A DNA stretch of 42,206 bases from an uncultured Clostridia bacterium (GTDB lineage: Bacteria; Bacillota; Clostridia; TANB77; CAG-508), in the NCBI GenBank assembly GCA_934180065.1, contig CAKPRA010000011.1, positions 1 to 42,206 of the forward strand, in the 5' to 3' direction. Shown piece after piece: positions 23,401-38,400 of the stretch. Position 1 is the first letter of the stretch; every line of letters starts with the position of its first letter. The translations under genes were made by a program, and so were the position numbers. The notes under the pieces were generated by a model, which had not been told where the DNA came from, ran no database searches, and saw nothing but the letters and a program-made list of their open reading frames with translations.

Positions 23401-26400
23401 ATTTTCAAAGGTTGGGCAGATGATAAAACAAAAACAACTCCAGATTATACAAGCAGTAGTATATATTCAAAAGATGAATCTATAACATTATATGCAGTAT
23501 GGTCAGAAGTTGTAGCATCAGCTACAGTTAATGGAGTAACAACAAATTATGACAGTGTTCAAAATGCAATAAATTCTTTAGGAACAAATAAAGGAACTGT
23601 AACATTAATAAAAGGCGAAATTCAAGAATCCATAACAGTTGCTAATGGTCAAGATGTAACTTTAGATACGGCTGGAAAAACATTAACTAGTGATGGAATA
23701 ACAATAACAAACAATGGAACATTAATTATACAAGGCGAAGGTATAATTAATTCAGAAAATTGGGCTATAATGAATAGTTCAAATTTAACAATAGAAAAAT
23801 CTACTATAAAATCAAATAAACACGGATTAAATAATACGGGCAAAATAACTGTTAATGATTCAACAATAGAAACTAAAGGATTGGGAATTCAAAATTTTGA
23901 AGACTTTGTATTTAATTCTGGATCTTTTGTATCTGAAGGACAATATACAATAAGTAATAGCAAAAATATTACAATATCAGGTGGAACAATAGAAAATAAT
24001 TATACAGGATCTAAAGATAATTATACGATTATTTCTCATAATAGAGATAAAACAAATGGAACATATGAATGTATTACAAATGTAAATATAACTGGAGGAT
24101 TAATAAAGAAAACTAAAAAAGGTAGTTTTGCTATAACAACAAGTAATTCGTATACAAATGGTACTATAACTGTATCTGGGGGAATAATTGAATCAATTAG
24201 TAATCTTAAAGGTAAAACTAACATATCAGGAGGAACTATCAGTTCAATAGGAACAAAAACAGGAAATATTAATATTACAGGAGGAACCATAAAAAAACGT
24301 ATTTCTGTAAGTGATGCAGGAACTCTTACAATGGGAACAAAGGATTCAACTGTAAGTATAGTAAATCCAATTGTAGAAGGTGGTGTTTATATTGTAAAAA
24401 CTGGTAAATTCAACTTCTACGACGGTATTATAAAAGCACCATCAGGCCAAACTCTAATCTCTGGCGATGTTACAGATACACCAGAAGGCTATAGTGTTGT
24501 AAACGGATCTGAGGTAATTGATAGTGTAACATATGATACAGCTTATCTTGACAACCATTACACAGTAACATTTGACTATAAAGATGGAACTGGAGATGTT
24601 AAAAATAAAATAGTAACATATGGTGAAACATATGGAGAATTACCAACTACAACAAAAACAGGATATACTTTTGGTGGTTGGACAGATTCTGATGGAAATA
24701 TAATTAATGAAACAACAAAAGTATCACAAGCTAAAAATCATACTTTAACAGCAAAATGGACAGCAAATAAATACACAATAACATTTAACGCAAATGGTGG
24801 AACAGTAGATACAGATGAAAAAGAAGTAACATATGATGAAAAATATGGAGAGCTTCCTCTTCCTGAAAAAACAGGATATACATTTAAAGGTTGGAAAGAT
24901 GCAAATGGAAAAACATATACATCAGACGAAACAGTTAAAATTACAGCAAATACAACTTTAATAGCAGAATGGGAAGCAAATAAATATTTAGTTTCATTTG
25001 ATGCAAATGGTGGAACAGTAGATACAGATGAAAAAGAAGTAACATATGATCAAGCATATGGAAAACTTCCAACCCCAACAAAACCTGGATATACATTTGA
25101 TGGTTGGAGAAATGCTGAAATAGGAAATGTTACAGAATCAACAATTGTTAAAACAACAAAAAATCACACATTAATAGCAAAATGGACAATTATTAACTAT
25201 ACATTAACATTTGATACTAATGGTGGAAAATACGCAGATAATAAAACAAACCCAACAACATATACAGTAGAAGACAAAATAACATTAAATCCAGTAACAA
25301 AAGAAGGTTATGTATTTGTTGGTTGGAAGTTATCAACATTAGATGGAAAAAATGTGGAAAACTCTGAAATAATTAACGAAATTCCACTAGGAACAATTGG
25401 AAATAGAGCATATGTTGCAGTATTTAATAATGGAGAAGTAAGTTATAGAATACACCATATGTTAGAGAATGCTAATGATAATGGATATAAAGAATACAAT
25501 ACAGAAATAGTTAGCAATTTAAAAGGAACAACAACTCCAGTAAAAACTGGTGATGTTATAACATTAGATGACAAACAAGCTATAACAATTTCAAATGCTA
25601 TTTATGAAAAATCAACTGATACAAAAGATGGAGAGCAAGGAACATCTGTAACAGTTTCTGCAGATGGTAGCACAGAAATATATGTTTATTATAAAAGAAA
25701 TAGATATGAATTAACTGTAAATGCAGGAGAAAATACAAAAGATGCAAAAGGAACAGGTACATATAAATATGGAGAAACAGTAGATATATCTGCAAGTTAT
25801 GAAAACTTAGTTGGATATACATATTCAGATTTCGCATGGACAACAACAAATACAAGCATTTTAGCAAGCACAACAGCTAAATCAACAACATTAGTAATGC
25901 CTGGAGCAGCTGTTACAGTAACAGCAACAGCTAAGAAAACAGCTAATCAATACACAGTAACATTTGATGCAAATGGCGGTGTAATGAACTCTGACACAAG
26001 CACAACTTCATATAAACAAGATTATGGAAGTAAAATTACAATGAATCCACCAACAAAAGAAGGATATGAATTCTTAGGTTGGGTATCTGATAAATGGGAG
26101 AATACTACAACTACTGGATATTGGACTTATGCAAATTCTGTTGACCCTATGACAGGAGAAAAGTTAGAGATAATTAATGATGATAATCATAGGTTAAATG
26201 GTGTTGCAGGAGGTCAAGCTATTACTACAAATCCAACAGCAATTTCTGGTAATTATTCTCCAAATGGTTATTCATCAGCTACAACATCAACAGTTACATA
26301 TACAGAGAGTGATCCAAATCCATTGAAAATAGATTCACAATCATATTATAGATTAACAAGAACAACTGCAAAAAATAATAACTATTCAAATGGACCAGTA

Positions 26401-29400
26401 AGCAATATAAATATTGTAAATAAATATACAAATATTGTATATGTTATTGTGGCAAGACTACCAGAAGGCTGGAAATTACAGTGTGCATTCAATAGTGGTA
26501 TAGAAAGAGATAAATGGTTGACAAGTAATAAAGGAACAGGAAAATGGGAAACTTATGTAATTGCACAATCGGCCAATAATGGCGTACTAATAAATACCGG
26601 TTTCTTTTATATGGAAAACACAGATAGTAGTTCAAATACAGGTAATCCAGTTATGGATGTAGCATACTTGCAAGGGTATAAGACAAATATACAATATTCT
26701 GCAGATGGAAATAATCAATTCCAAGTTGGAGCAGAAAATGAAACTTTAAAAGCATTATGGAGAGCAGTTGACCAAAATGTAAAATTCACATCAGACTCAA
26801 ATGGTAAATATACTGTAAAAGCTACAAATTTATTTGATAAAGATGATTATAGTTTTGATAATACTAAAATAATAAAAAAATCATCATTTACATGGAGAGG
26901 AAAATCAAATACAGAAGGTGATACATCATATTATACATCTGAGTGGATTAAAGTTACACCAAGTGCAACATATAAAATTGAAGGGGCTAGCCAAGATGGG
27001 CTAGTGGAATGGACTACTGGTAGTAAAGCATATTATTATAATTATATGACACAAGCAACTGATTATTCTAATGGCGTAGAATTTAAAGCACCTACTAAAT
27101 ACACTCATTATTCAACTGGTAATGAAAACGCTGTAACATACACTTACATGAGATTCCACATCCTAAAAACTGACAAAGACACAGCAACACTTACAATGAC
27201 AACATCTCCAGAATACACATCAACACAAACTCTAATATTCCCAAATGGAGCAAACATTGAAGTTCAGGCAACTCCAAATGATGGATATCATGCAGAAATA
27301 ACAAAAACATCAGGACTTGGAACATTCGAATCAACAACTGAAGGTGACGTTGTAACAGGAACATTAACAAACATTTCAGGACCTGTAACAACATCAGAAT
27401 TAAACGTAAAATTCACAGGTAACACATATATAGTAAACTATAACGGAAATGGAGCAACATCAGGAACAACAGCACAAAGTACACATACATATGGAACAGC
27501 CTCAGCTTTAACACAAAATGGATTTGTGCGTACAGGATATACATTTAAGGGCTGGACAACAGATTCAAACTCAACAACAGTTGAATATACAGATAAACAT
27601 TCAGTAACAAATTTAGCAACTACAGGAACTGTACAATTATATGCCGTATGGGCAATAAATGATTATACAATAACATATGATTACGGAACAAATGGAGGAC
27701 AAGTTTCAGAAACAGATACAACAAAAACTGCAACAGCACAAGTAACATATGGTAAATCAATAGATTTAACAAAAACAGCATATAAAGCAGGATACACATT
27801 CTTAGGCTGGAGCGAATCTGCAGATTCAATAAATGTTGTTAAAACAGCAACAATGGGAGCAGCTAACAAAACATATTATGCAGTATTTGCAAAACTAGAA
27901 GTTGATCCAAGTTCAATAGAAATAGATTTAAGCAAAAATACAACACAAGCAATTACAATAACTGGTGAAAACTACGGAACATTAACATATACTACAAATA
28001 ACTCAGAAGTAGTAACTGTGGCAAAAAATACTGACAATCAAAATGCAGTTGCAACATTTAAGAAAAACGGAAATACTACAATAACTGTAAAAAGCTCTGT
28101 AAAAGATTTTGCAGGAAAAAATCTATCAGCAACTATTTCCGTAATAGTAAAAACAACACCAACAAAATTAACACTTAATCCAACTAGTGCAATAATTGGT
28201 GTAAAATCAAATAACACAGTATCAGTTATACCAACAATTACACCAGAAACTGCAAATGCTGAAAACAATGTTACATTCACAAGTAATAATAGCAATATTG
28301 CTAAAGTAGATTCAAGCACAGGTGTTGTAACAGGTTTAGCTGAAGGAACAGCAATAATTACAGCTAAAACAACAAATGGACAAACAGCTACATCTACAAT
28401 TACAGTAGATGCTACTGCGCCAAAAGTTACAGTAACTATGGACAATACAAGTTATAAAAAATCACATACAGCAACAATTGCTATAAGTGATGATAAAGCT
28501 GGATTACCAGCAACACAAACAATTAGTTATGCTTGGAGCACATCTAGTACAACAGCTCCAACAACATGGCAAACAAAAGATATAACAACAACAGCTGGAA
28601 CTAAAACTGTAAGAACGACAGTTACAAAAAATGGAGTAACTGGAACACAATACTTATGGGTAAAAAATGGAATAAAAGATAATTTTGATAATGCTACAAC
28701 TGTAAATGCAACTGCAACAGCTAAATTTGATAATACAGCTCCAGTAGTAGCAATAAATGGAAGTGCTAGCACAAGTAAAGCAAATTCAGAAACAACAATA
28801 ACAATTCCATTAAAAATAACAGATATACATTCTGGAATAACAACAAATACATTCACAGCAGATGATATAGTTGTAAATGTAGAAGGAAAAGCTGTAACAC
28901 CAACAACAAAAACATTGGTGTACAATTCAGTAAAAAGTGGAGTATATAGTTATACATTAACATTAGCAGGGGTTGAAGGAAATGGAAAATTAACACTTGG
29001 AATATCAGCTGGAAAAATTGCTGATAATGCAGGAAACACAAATGTTGCTACAACAATAACTACAGGCGTAACAATGGATTCAACAGCATTTACAGCAACT
29101 ATTACAGCAAGTGAAAATAGCCCAACAAATGCAAGTGAAATAACATATACTATAAAATTTAATAAATCTGTAACAGGATTTGGAGAATCTGATGTTACAG
29201 TAGAAAATGGAAAAATTTCATCATTTACAAAAGTAAGTGATAGTGAATATAAAGTAGTTGTTTCAAATACAGGATCAACTACACAAACAGTTGGAATAAT
29301 AACAGGATCTTGCCAAGATTTATCTGGAAATTTAATTGGAGAAGTTACACCAATTACAATAGAAATTGATAGAACAGCACCAACAGCACCATCAATAACA

Positions 29401-32400
29401 GTAAAAGCAAGCTCTATAACTGGAACTCAAAAAGGTAGTGTTGCATCAGCTAGTATTGGAACAGTATATACAGGCGTAGAAAACACATATTTAACATTTA
29501 GTGCTGTTGATGGTTTAGTAGGTGTAAGCAGTGGTGTTGCTGGATATAAAGTTGCAACATCAGCAGATGCAAACTTTGCAAGCTTAGAAACAGTAAGTTC
29601 ATATAATTTTAAAGCCGTAACAAGTGGAACAACATTGTATGTAAAAACAATAGATAATGTAGGAAATTTATCTACAGATATTACTCAAGTTACTGTAAAA
29701 TTGGTAACATTATCAGTAGCTCCAACTACTGCAAGTGTAGAAAACGAAAAAACAGTAAAAATTACAGCAACAGGAGTAAATGCAGGTAATATTACATACA
29801 ATTCTTCAAACACTGCAATTGCTACAGTTTCTTCAACAGGCGTTGTAACAGCTAAAAAGGTTGGAACAGTAACAATAACTGCAACAGCAGGAAATGATAC
29901 TAGTGTTAAAGCAACAAGCAGTGTAACAGTTACAAAAGGAAAAGTAGCAATACCAACAGCAACATCAAGTCTAATCTATAATGGAAAAGAGCATACAGGT
30001 GTGGCTGAGGGAGAAAAATATGAAGTATCTGGAAATAAAGCAACAAATGCAGGTAAATATACAGCTATAATTAGTTTAAAAGATGCTGTAAACTATGAGT
30101 GGAGTGACGGAACAACAGCAAATAAAAATATTAAGTGGAGTATTGCACAAAAACAAGTTACAGCCGTGTTATCTGCTAAAGATAAAACATATGATGGAAC
30201 AACAACAGTAATAAATGGTACAGTTTCATTAACAGGTGTTGTAACAGGTGATGTTGTTACAGCAACAGGTTCATTTGCTTTTGCAACACCAGGAGTTGGA
30301 CAAAATAAAACAGTTAATGTAACAGGTATTACATTAGGTGGTACAAATAAAGCAAATTATGTATTAAAAGCAACAACTGGAACAACAACAGCAAATATTA
30401 CAAAAGCTCAATTAACAACTACATATTTAGGAGAAACTATAACATTTGGAGGAACACCAAGTTTAAGTATTACAACAACAGGTTTTGTAAATGGTGAAAC
30501 AGCAGCCACTGCAAGTGGATATAAAGCTCCAACATTAAGTTTAACAGATAAAGATAAAAAAGCAGTAACTGTAGATGATTTGAAAGTTGATGGAAGTCCA
30601 TATACAGGTACACCAGAAGGTGGAAATGCTACAAATTATTCTTTCAAATATGTAAGTGGAAATTTAGTTGTAAATGCTAAAGCTCTATCTTCAAAAGATA
30701 TGTCTGCAGTATTAGAAGGAACATCTTATACATATACAGGAAAAGATATAACTCCTGCAGTATCTGTAAAAGATAATGGTAAAGAGCTAGAGCAAGATAC
30801 AGATTATACAATAGAATATAAAAATAATAAAAACAGTGGAACAGCTACTGTTACAATAACAGGAAAAGGTAATTATTCTGGAAAAACAGAATTAACATTT
30901 AAAATAAATAAAGCCGTTTTAACAGCAACATATGCAGGTGAAACAATTACATATGGAGAAAAACCGGAATTAAAAGTTACTGTAACTGGTTTTGTTAATG
31001 GTGAGAATGCTACAACATCAAGTGGATATAAAGCACCAACATTAAGTGCACCAAGCACAGCTGTAGGTGAATATACTCTTACACCAGTAGCAGAAGAAGC
31101 CGATAACTACACATTCAAATGCGTATCTGGAAAATTAATAATAAATGCTAAAACAAGTGTAGAAGCCTCATTATCACAAACAGAGTATACATATGATGGA
31201 AATGCAAAAACTCCAGCTGTTACTGTAATTGATAGAGGTAACGAAGGTGATTCTAGTGATGACAAAGTATTAGTAGAAGGCCAAGATTATACAGTTGAAT
31301 ACAAAAATAACATAAATGCCGGAACTGCAACAGTAATAATAACTTTAGGAGGAACAAATGGAAATTATTCTGGAAGCATTACAAAGACATTTACAATAAA
31401 TAAAGCTCAAGGTGAAGGTACAGTTTCAATAGGAGATTGGATTTATGGAAACACAGCTAAAACACCTGCTGTAACATCAGAAACAGGAAATACAAGCATA
31501 TCAAAAACAACATATACAGGAACAACAAACTCAAATGTAAGTTACAATAGTACAACTGCACCAACACAAGCAGGAAACTATACAGTAACAGTTGATGTAG
31601 CTGAAACAGCAAATTATAAAGGATTTAGCACATCTGCAAACTTTACTATAGAAAGAGCAACATTAACACCAACAGCTACAGCTGAAAATAAAGTATATGA
31701 TGGAAATACAAATGCACAAGGTACAATAAGCTTAGCGGGTGCTAAAAATAGCGAAAAAGTAACTGCAACTGCTACATTTAAATTTGAAACTGCATCTGCT
31801 GGTGTAGATAAAAAAGTAAATGTAACAAATATTACATTAGCAGAAGCTTGGAAAGCAAACTACAAATTAAGTACAACAACAGTTACAACAAAAGCTACAA
31901 TAACAAAAGCAACAGGAACAGCTACTATAGAAATTTCAGATTGGACATATGGAGATACACCAAGTATTCCAGTTATAAAAACAACAACAAATGAAGGTGC
32001 TAACACATCTTTCGAATATTCAGGAACAACAGCATCTGGAGAAAAATATGGTCCAAGTAGTACTGCTCCAACATTACCAGGAAATTATGTAATTAAAGCT
32101 ACAATTGAAGGTAATGATAATTATAATGAAATAATAATTACAAAAGAAATTTCAATAACAAAACGTACTTTAACTGTAACAGCAACAGCAAATAATAAAA
32201 CATATGATGGAAAAACATCAGCAACAGGAAGTATTGTTTTAACAGGTGCTGTAAATAGCGAAAAACCAACAGCAACAGGTACATTTGCATTTGAAAATAG
32301 TACTGCTGGAAATAGTAAAAAGGTTAATGTAACAAATATTACTTTAAATAGTAGTTTTGTAAGTAAATATGAATTAAATGTTACATCATTAACTATAACA

Positions 32401-35400
32401 GCTAATATTGAAAAGGCATTATTAACAGCAAAATATGCTGGAGATGAATTTGTATATGGTGAAAGAAGTGCAAAAACTACAATATCTGTAACAGGTTTTG
32501 TAAATAGCGAAAATGCTGTAAGTGCAGCAGGATATAAAGCACCAACTTTAAATATAACAGATAAAAATGATAAACAAGTAACTGTAGATGGCTTAACAGC
32601 AATTGGAAGCCCATATACAGGTACACCACAAGGCGGAGAAGCTACAAACTATAAATTTAAATATGTTAGTGGAACAATAGTTGTTAATAGTAAACAATTA
32701 AGCTCTACAGATATATCTGCATCTTTAGATCAAACTAAATATACTTATGATGGAAAAGATAAAACTCCAGGAGTTACAGTAAAAGATGGAAATACACAGT
32801 TACAAAAAGGAACAGACTTTACAGTAACATATAAGAATAATAAAAATGCAGGAACTGCAACTGTTACTATAAAAGGAACAGGAAATTATTCTGGTGAATT
32901 AACATTAACATTTACTATAAGTAAAGTTAAATTAACACCAACAGCAGAAACAAATGAGAAAAATTATGATGGAAATGTATCAGCAACAGGAACAGTAACA
33001 ATACCAGTAGGTGTAAATAGTGAAGTTCCAACATTAAAATCTTCTTACGTATTTAAATTTGCTAATAAAAATGCAGGAACTAATAAAGAAGTTACTGTAA
33101 CAGGAATTGAATTAGATGATACATGGAAAGCAAATTATGAATTAACAACAAGCACATTAAAAGTTACATCTACAATTAATAAAGTTGAATTAACAGCAAC
33201 ATATGTTGGAGATGAATTTACATATGGCGAAAGAAGTGCTGTAACAACAATTAATGTAACAGGATTTGTAAACAGCGAAACTGCTGCAACAGCTGAAGGA
33301 TATAAAGCTCCAGCTCTAAAGGTTGTAGATAAAAATGGAAATGATGCAAGTATAGATAGCTTAACAGCAATTGGAAGTCCATATACAGGTACACCACAAG
33401 GTGGAGAAGCTACAAACTATACATTTAATTATGTAAGTGGAAAAATAATTGTAAATTCTAACTCAAATGTTGAAGTAACAATTAGTCCAGAAACATATGT
33501 ATATGATGGCACAGCTAAAAAGCCAAGTGTTAAAGTAGTTGATAAAACTACAAATCAAACATTAGTTAGTGGAACTCATTACACAGTTTCTTACTTAAAT
33601 AATACAAATGCCGGAACAGCAACTGTTGAAGTTACATTAAAAGGAAATTATGAAGGTACAATAACTAAGACATTTACAATTACAAGAGCTGATGGAGAAG
33701 GTAGTGTTTCTATAGAAGGATGGGTTTATGGTAGTGAACCAAACTTACCAACACCAGTATCTAGTACAAACGGAATAAGTGCAGTTTCATATTTATATAC
33801 AGGAACAACAAATGCAGGAGTAAAATATAATAGTGAATCTGCTCCAACAGAAGCAGGTACATATACAGTAACAGCAATATTTGCACAAACTAGAAATTAT
33901 AACGAAACAACTGCAACAGCAGACTTTACAATAAGTAAAGCAGTGGCAACAGAGCCAACTGTTGTAAAAGGTTTAGTTTATACAGGAAAAACACTTTCTG
34001 GTATAACAGGAGGAAAGAATTGCGCATTATCTGGCGTTACTTCAAGTATAAATGCTGGTAATTACACTGCTACAGCAACTTTAAGCAATGTAAACAATTA
34101 TGAGTGGAGTGATGGCACAACTGCTAAAAAGACATATAATTGGTCTATTGCTAAAGCTACATTAAAACCATCTGCTACAGCTAAAAATAAAGTATATGAT
34201 GGAACAACTACAGCTAGTGGTACAATTACATTACAAGGTGCTGTAAATAACGAAAAACCAACAGCAACAGCTAAGTTTGAATTTGCTTCAGCAAATGCAG
34301 GAACTCAAGTTGTAAATGTTACAAATATTGAACTTGAAAATAACTGGAATACAAATTATGAGTTAGAAACAGATAATTTGAAAGTTGAAGCTCAAATTAC
34401 ACAAAAAGCTATTGAAGTTACTAAAACAAATTATAATAATACATATGATGGAAGTGCACATTCTATTGAAATCTCAACAGTACCATCAGGTGATAATATT
34501 AAGATTTATTATAGTACAAAATCAGCTTTAACAAGTGCAAATTATGCTACAGAAGGTTCATTAGATAAACCTACTGCAGTAAACGCAGGAACAACAACTG
34601 TATATTATTATATACATGATGAAAATGAAAATTATGCTGATTATGCATCAAATGCAGAATCAAATAATGGAACAATTACAATTTCTAAAGCTACATTAAC
34701 ACCTACAGTTACAGTAAATAGCAAAGTTTATGATGCAACTACAAATGGAACAGGTAAAGTTACATTAGCAGGTGCAGTAAATAACGAAGCACCAACAGCA
34801 ACAGGAACATTTACATATAATAATAAAAATGTTGGAACAGGAAAAACTGTAAGTGTAAGCATTAGTTTAGATGGAGCTTGGGGAACAAATTATAAATTAA
34901 GTACAGATAAAGTATCATTAACAAATGGTGTAATTACAGTTAAATCTGTAACAGTTAAATCTATTAGTGTAAATAATAAGAATTATGATGGAACAACTAC
35001 AGCAACACAAAAGAGCGCAATTGTTCTATCTGGAGTAATTAGTGGTGATACTGTAACTGCTACAGCAAGCAAATATTCATTTGCAAGTGCTGCGGCCGGA
35101 ACAGGAAAAACTGTAACAGCAACAGGAATTACATTAAGTGGTGCAGATAGCGGAAATTATAAATTAAGTAGTACACAAGCTACAACTACAGCTAATATTA
35201 ATAAAGTTAAATTAACACCAACAGTTACAGCAAATTCAAAAGTTTATGATGGAACAAATAGTGGAACAGGTAAAGTTACATTAACAGGAGCTGTAAATAG
35301 TGAAAAGCCAGCAGCTTCTGCAACATTCAAATTTGAAGATGAAAATGGATATGTTGGAAATAATAAAACAGTTAATGTAAGCAATATTACATTAACAGGA

Positions 35401-38400
35401 AGTTGGGGAACAAACTATCAATTAACTACAACTACGGGTACAACAACTGCTAATATAACAAAAGCAACATTAACAGCAACATATACAAGTGAAACAATTT
35501 TCTTTGGAAATGAGCCTGATGTATCAATAAAAGTTGAAGGATTTGTAAATAATGAAGATGAAGAATCTGCAAATGCATATGTAAAACCAACTTTAGCATT
35601 AACAGATAAAGATGGAAATGCCGTTACAGTAAGTGATTTAACTGTAGCCGGAAGTCCATACACAGGTACACCACAAGGTGGATCTGCTACAAACTATAAA
35701 TTTAATTATGTAAGTGGAACATTAACAGTTAAAGAAAATCCAGTTTCTGTAACAGTTTCTTTAAGCACAACAAGTTATGTTTATGATAAAACAGCTAAAA
35801 AACCAACTGTAACAGTTAAAAAGACTGGAACAACAGAAAAACTAGTTTCAGGAACAGATTATGATGTAACATATTTAAATAATATAAATGCCGGAACAGC
35901 AACTGTTAAAGTTACATTAAAAGGAAATTATTCTGGAGAAGTTAGCAAAAACTTTACTATTAATAAAAAAGCGTTGACTGTTAAAGTTAATGCAGTATCA
36001 AAAGATTATGATGGAAATGATGTAACATCAGGAACAATAAGCCTTACAGGAGTAATATCAGGTGATACTGTAACTGCTGCAGCGACTGGTTATAAATTTG
36101 ATAGTAGCACAGCGGGTATAGATAAAACAGTTACAGCTACTGGAGTTGCAATAGCCGGAGCTAGTAAAGCAAATTATAAGATTAATTCAACTACAGCAAC
36201 AGGAAAAGCTAACATTAATAAAGTTAAATTAACAACTGCTACAATAACTGCAAATAATAAAGTTTATGATGGTACAAATACAGCTTCAGGAACCATTACA
36301 TTAACAGGAGCAGTTAACAGTGAATCACCAATAGCAACAGGAACATTTACATTTGAAGATGAAACAGGAACTGTTGGAACTGGTAAAATTGTAAATGTAA
36401 ATATAGCTCTAGATTCTGCATGGAAAACAAATTATGAATTAACTACTACAACTGGAACAACAACAGCAAATATAACAAAGGCTACATTGACTGCAAAATA
36501 TGCAGGAGAAACTATAACATATGGTGCAAAACCTGTGCTAAGTGTTAAAGTAACTGGATTTGTAAATGGTGAAACAGCTGCTACAGCAAATAAATATGTA
36601 GCACCAAAAATTACAAATACAAATGTAAAAGTGGGTAGTTATACACTAAAACCACAAGGTGGAAGTGCTACAAATTATACATTTAATTATGTAAGTGGAA
36701 CATTGAAAATCACAGCTAAAGCATTAACAAGTTCAAATATAACAGCTACACTTGCACAAGAAAAATATACTTATGACGGAAATGAAAAACAACCAACAGT
36801 AACTGTAAAAGATGGAACAACTACATTAGTTAGTGGAACAGATTATACAGTAGCATATAAAGATAATATAAATGTTGGAATTGCTACAGTTGTTATAACT
36901 GGTAAAGGTAATTATTCTGGAGAAATTACAAAAGTATTTACTATTGCAAAAGCTAATATTAAAGTAACATTAAGCAATTACTCTGGAACATATGATAGAA
37001 AATCTCATACTTTTGGATTAACAACAGCTCCTTCTGCAAATGTAACTATTTATTATAGTTCATCAACAGCATTAACAAGTTCAAATTATAGTTCAGCTGG
37101 ATCTACTACAAAACCAACTAGAACAAAAGCTGGAACAACTACAGTATATTATTATGTAAAAGATTCAAGTGGAAATTATAATGATTATGCTTCAAATGCA
37201 AATAGTAAAAATGCAAGTATTAAAATTACTGCTAAAGCATTGACAAGTACAGACTTGACAGTTGCTTTAAGTAATTCAACATATGAATATAATAAAACAG
37301 AAAGAAAACCAGATGTTACTATAACAGATGGAACATATACTTTAGTTAAGGGAACAGACTTCTCTGTAACATATACAAATAATATAAATGCAGGAACTGC
37401 AACTGTTACTATAAATGGTGTTGGAAATTATTCTGGTACTATAACACGTGAGTTCACAATTACTAAAAAATCAGTAACACCAACATTAACGGCAAAAAAT
37501 AAAGTTTATAATGGAAAAACAACAGCTTCAGGAACAATTAATCTTAGTGGAGTTATTACTGGAGATACTGTTACTGCAACATCATCAAGTATTAAATTTG
37601 CAAATGCTACAGTTGGAACAGGTAAAACAGTTACAGCTACATCAATTACAATAAGTGGATTAAGTAGTGCAAATTATGTATTATCTACTCAAACAGCTAC
37701 AGCAACTGCAAATATAACAAAAGCTACATTAACTGCAACATATGCAGGAGAAACTATAACATATGGTGAAACACCAGTATTAAGTATTACAGTAACAGGA
37801 TTTGTAAATGGAGAAACAACAGCTACAGCGACTTCATATAAGGCTCCAACAATGAGTTTAACAGATAAAAATGGAAATTCTGTAAAAGTAAGTAATATAA
37901 GTGTTAGCGGAAGTCCATATACTGGTACTCCAGGAGGTGGATCTGCTACAAACTATACATTTAAATATGTAAGTGGAAAATTAACTGTAAATGCTAAGAG
38001 CAATTTTGATGTTACTTTAAGCGGTAGTAGCTTTATGTACACAGGTAGTCAAATTAAACCTAGTGTAACAGTAAAAGATAAAGAAACTGGAGATGTGATT
38101 GCTTCAAGCAATTATACAGTAACATATTCTGATAATATTGACCCAGGAACGGCAACTGTAATTGTTACAATGAATAGCAGTTCAAACTATAGTGGAAGTG
38201 TTACAAAAACATTTACTATATTAGAGCCATATTATGTTGAATACAAAGGAAGCACAATTGTTAAATATTATGGAACATTAGCAAGTGCTATAAGTGGAGT
38301 AACAAGTGGAAATACAATAGAAGTATTGAAAAATAAAACAGAAACAACAGCAGCAACTTTAGCATCTGGAAAAACAGCTACATTAGATTTAAATAGAAAT

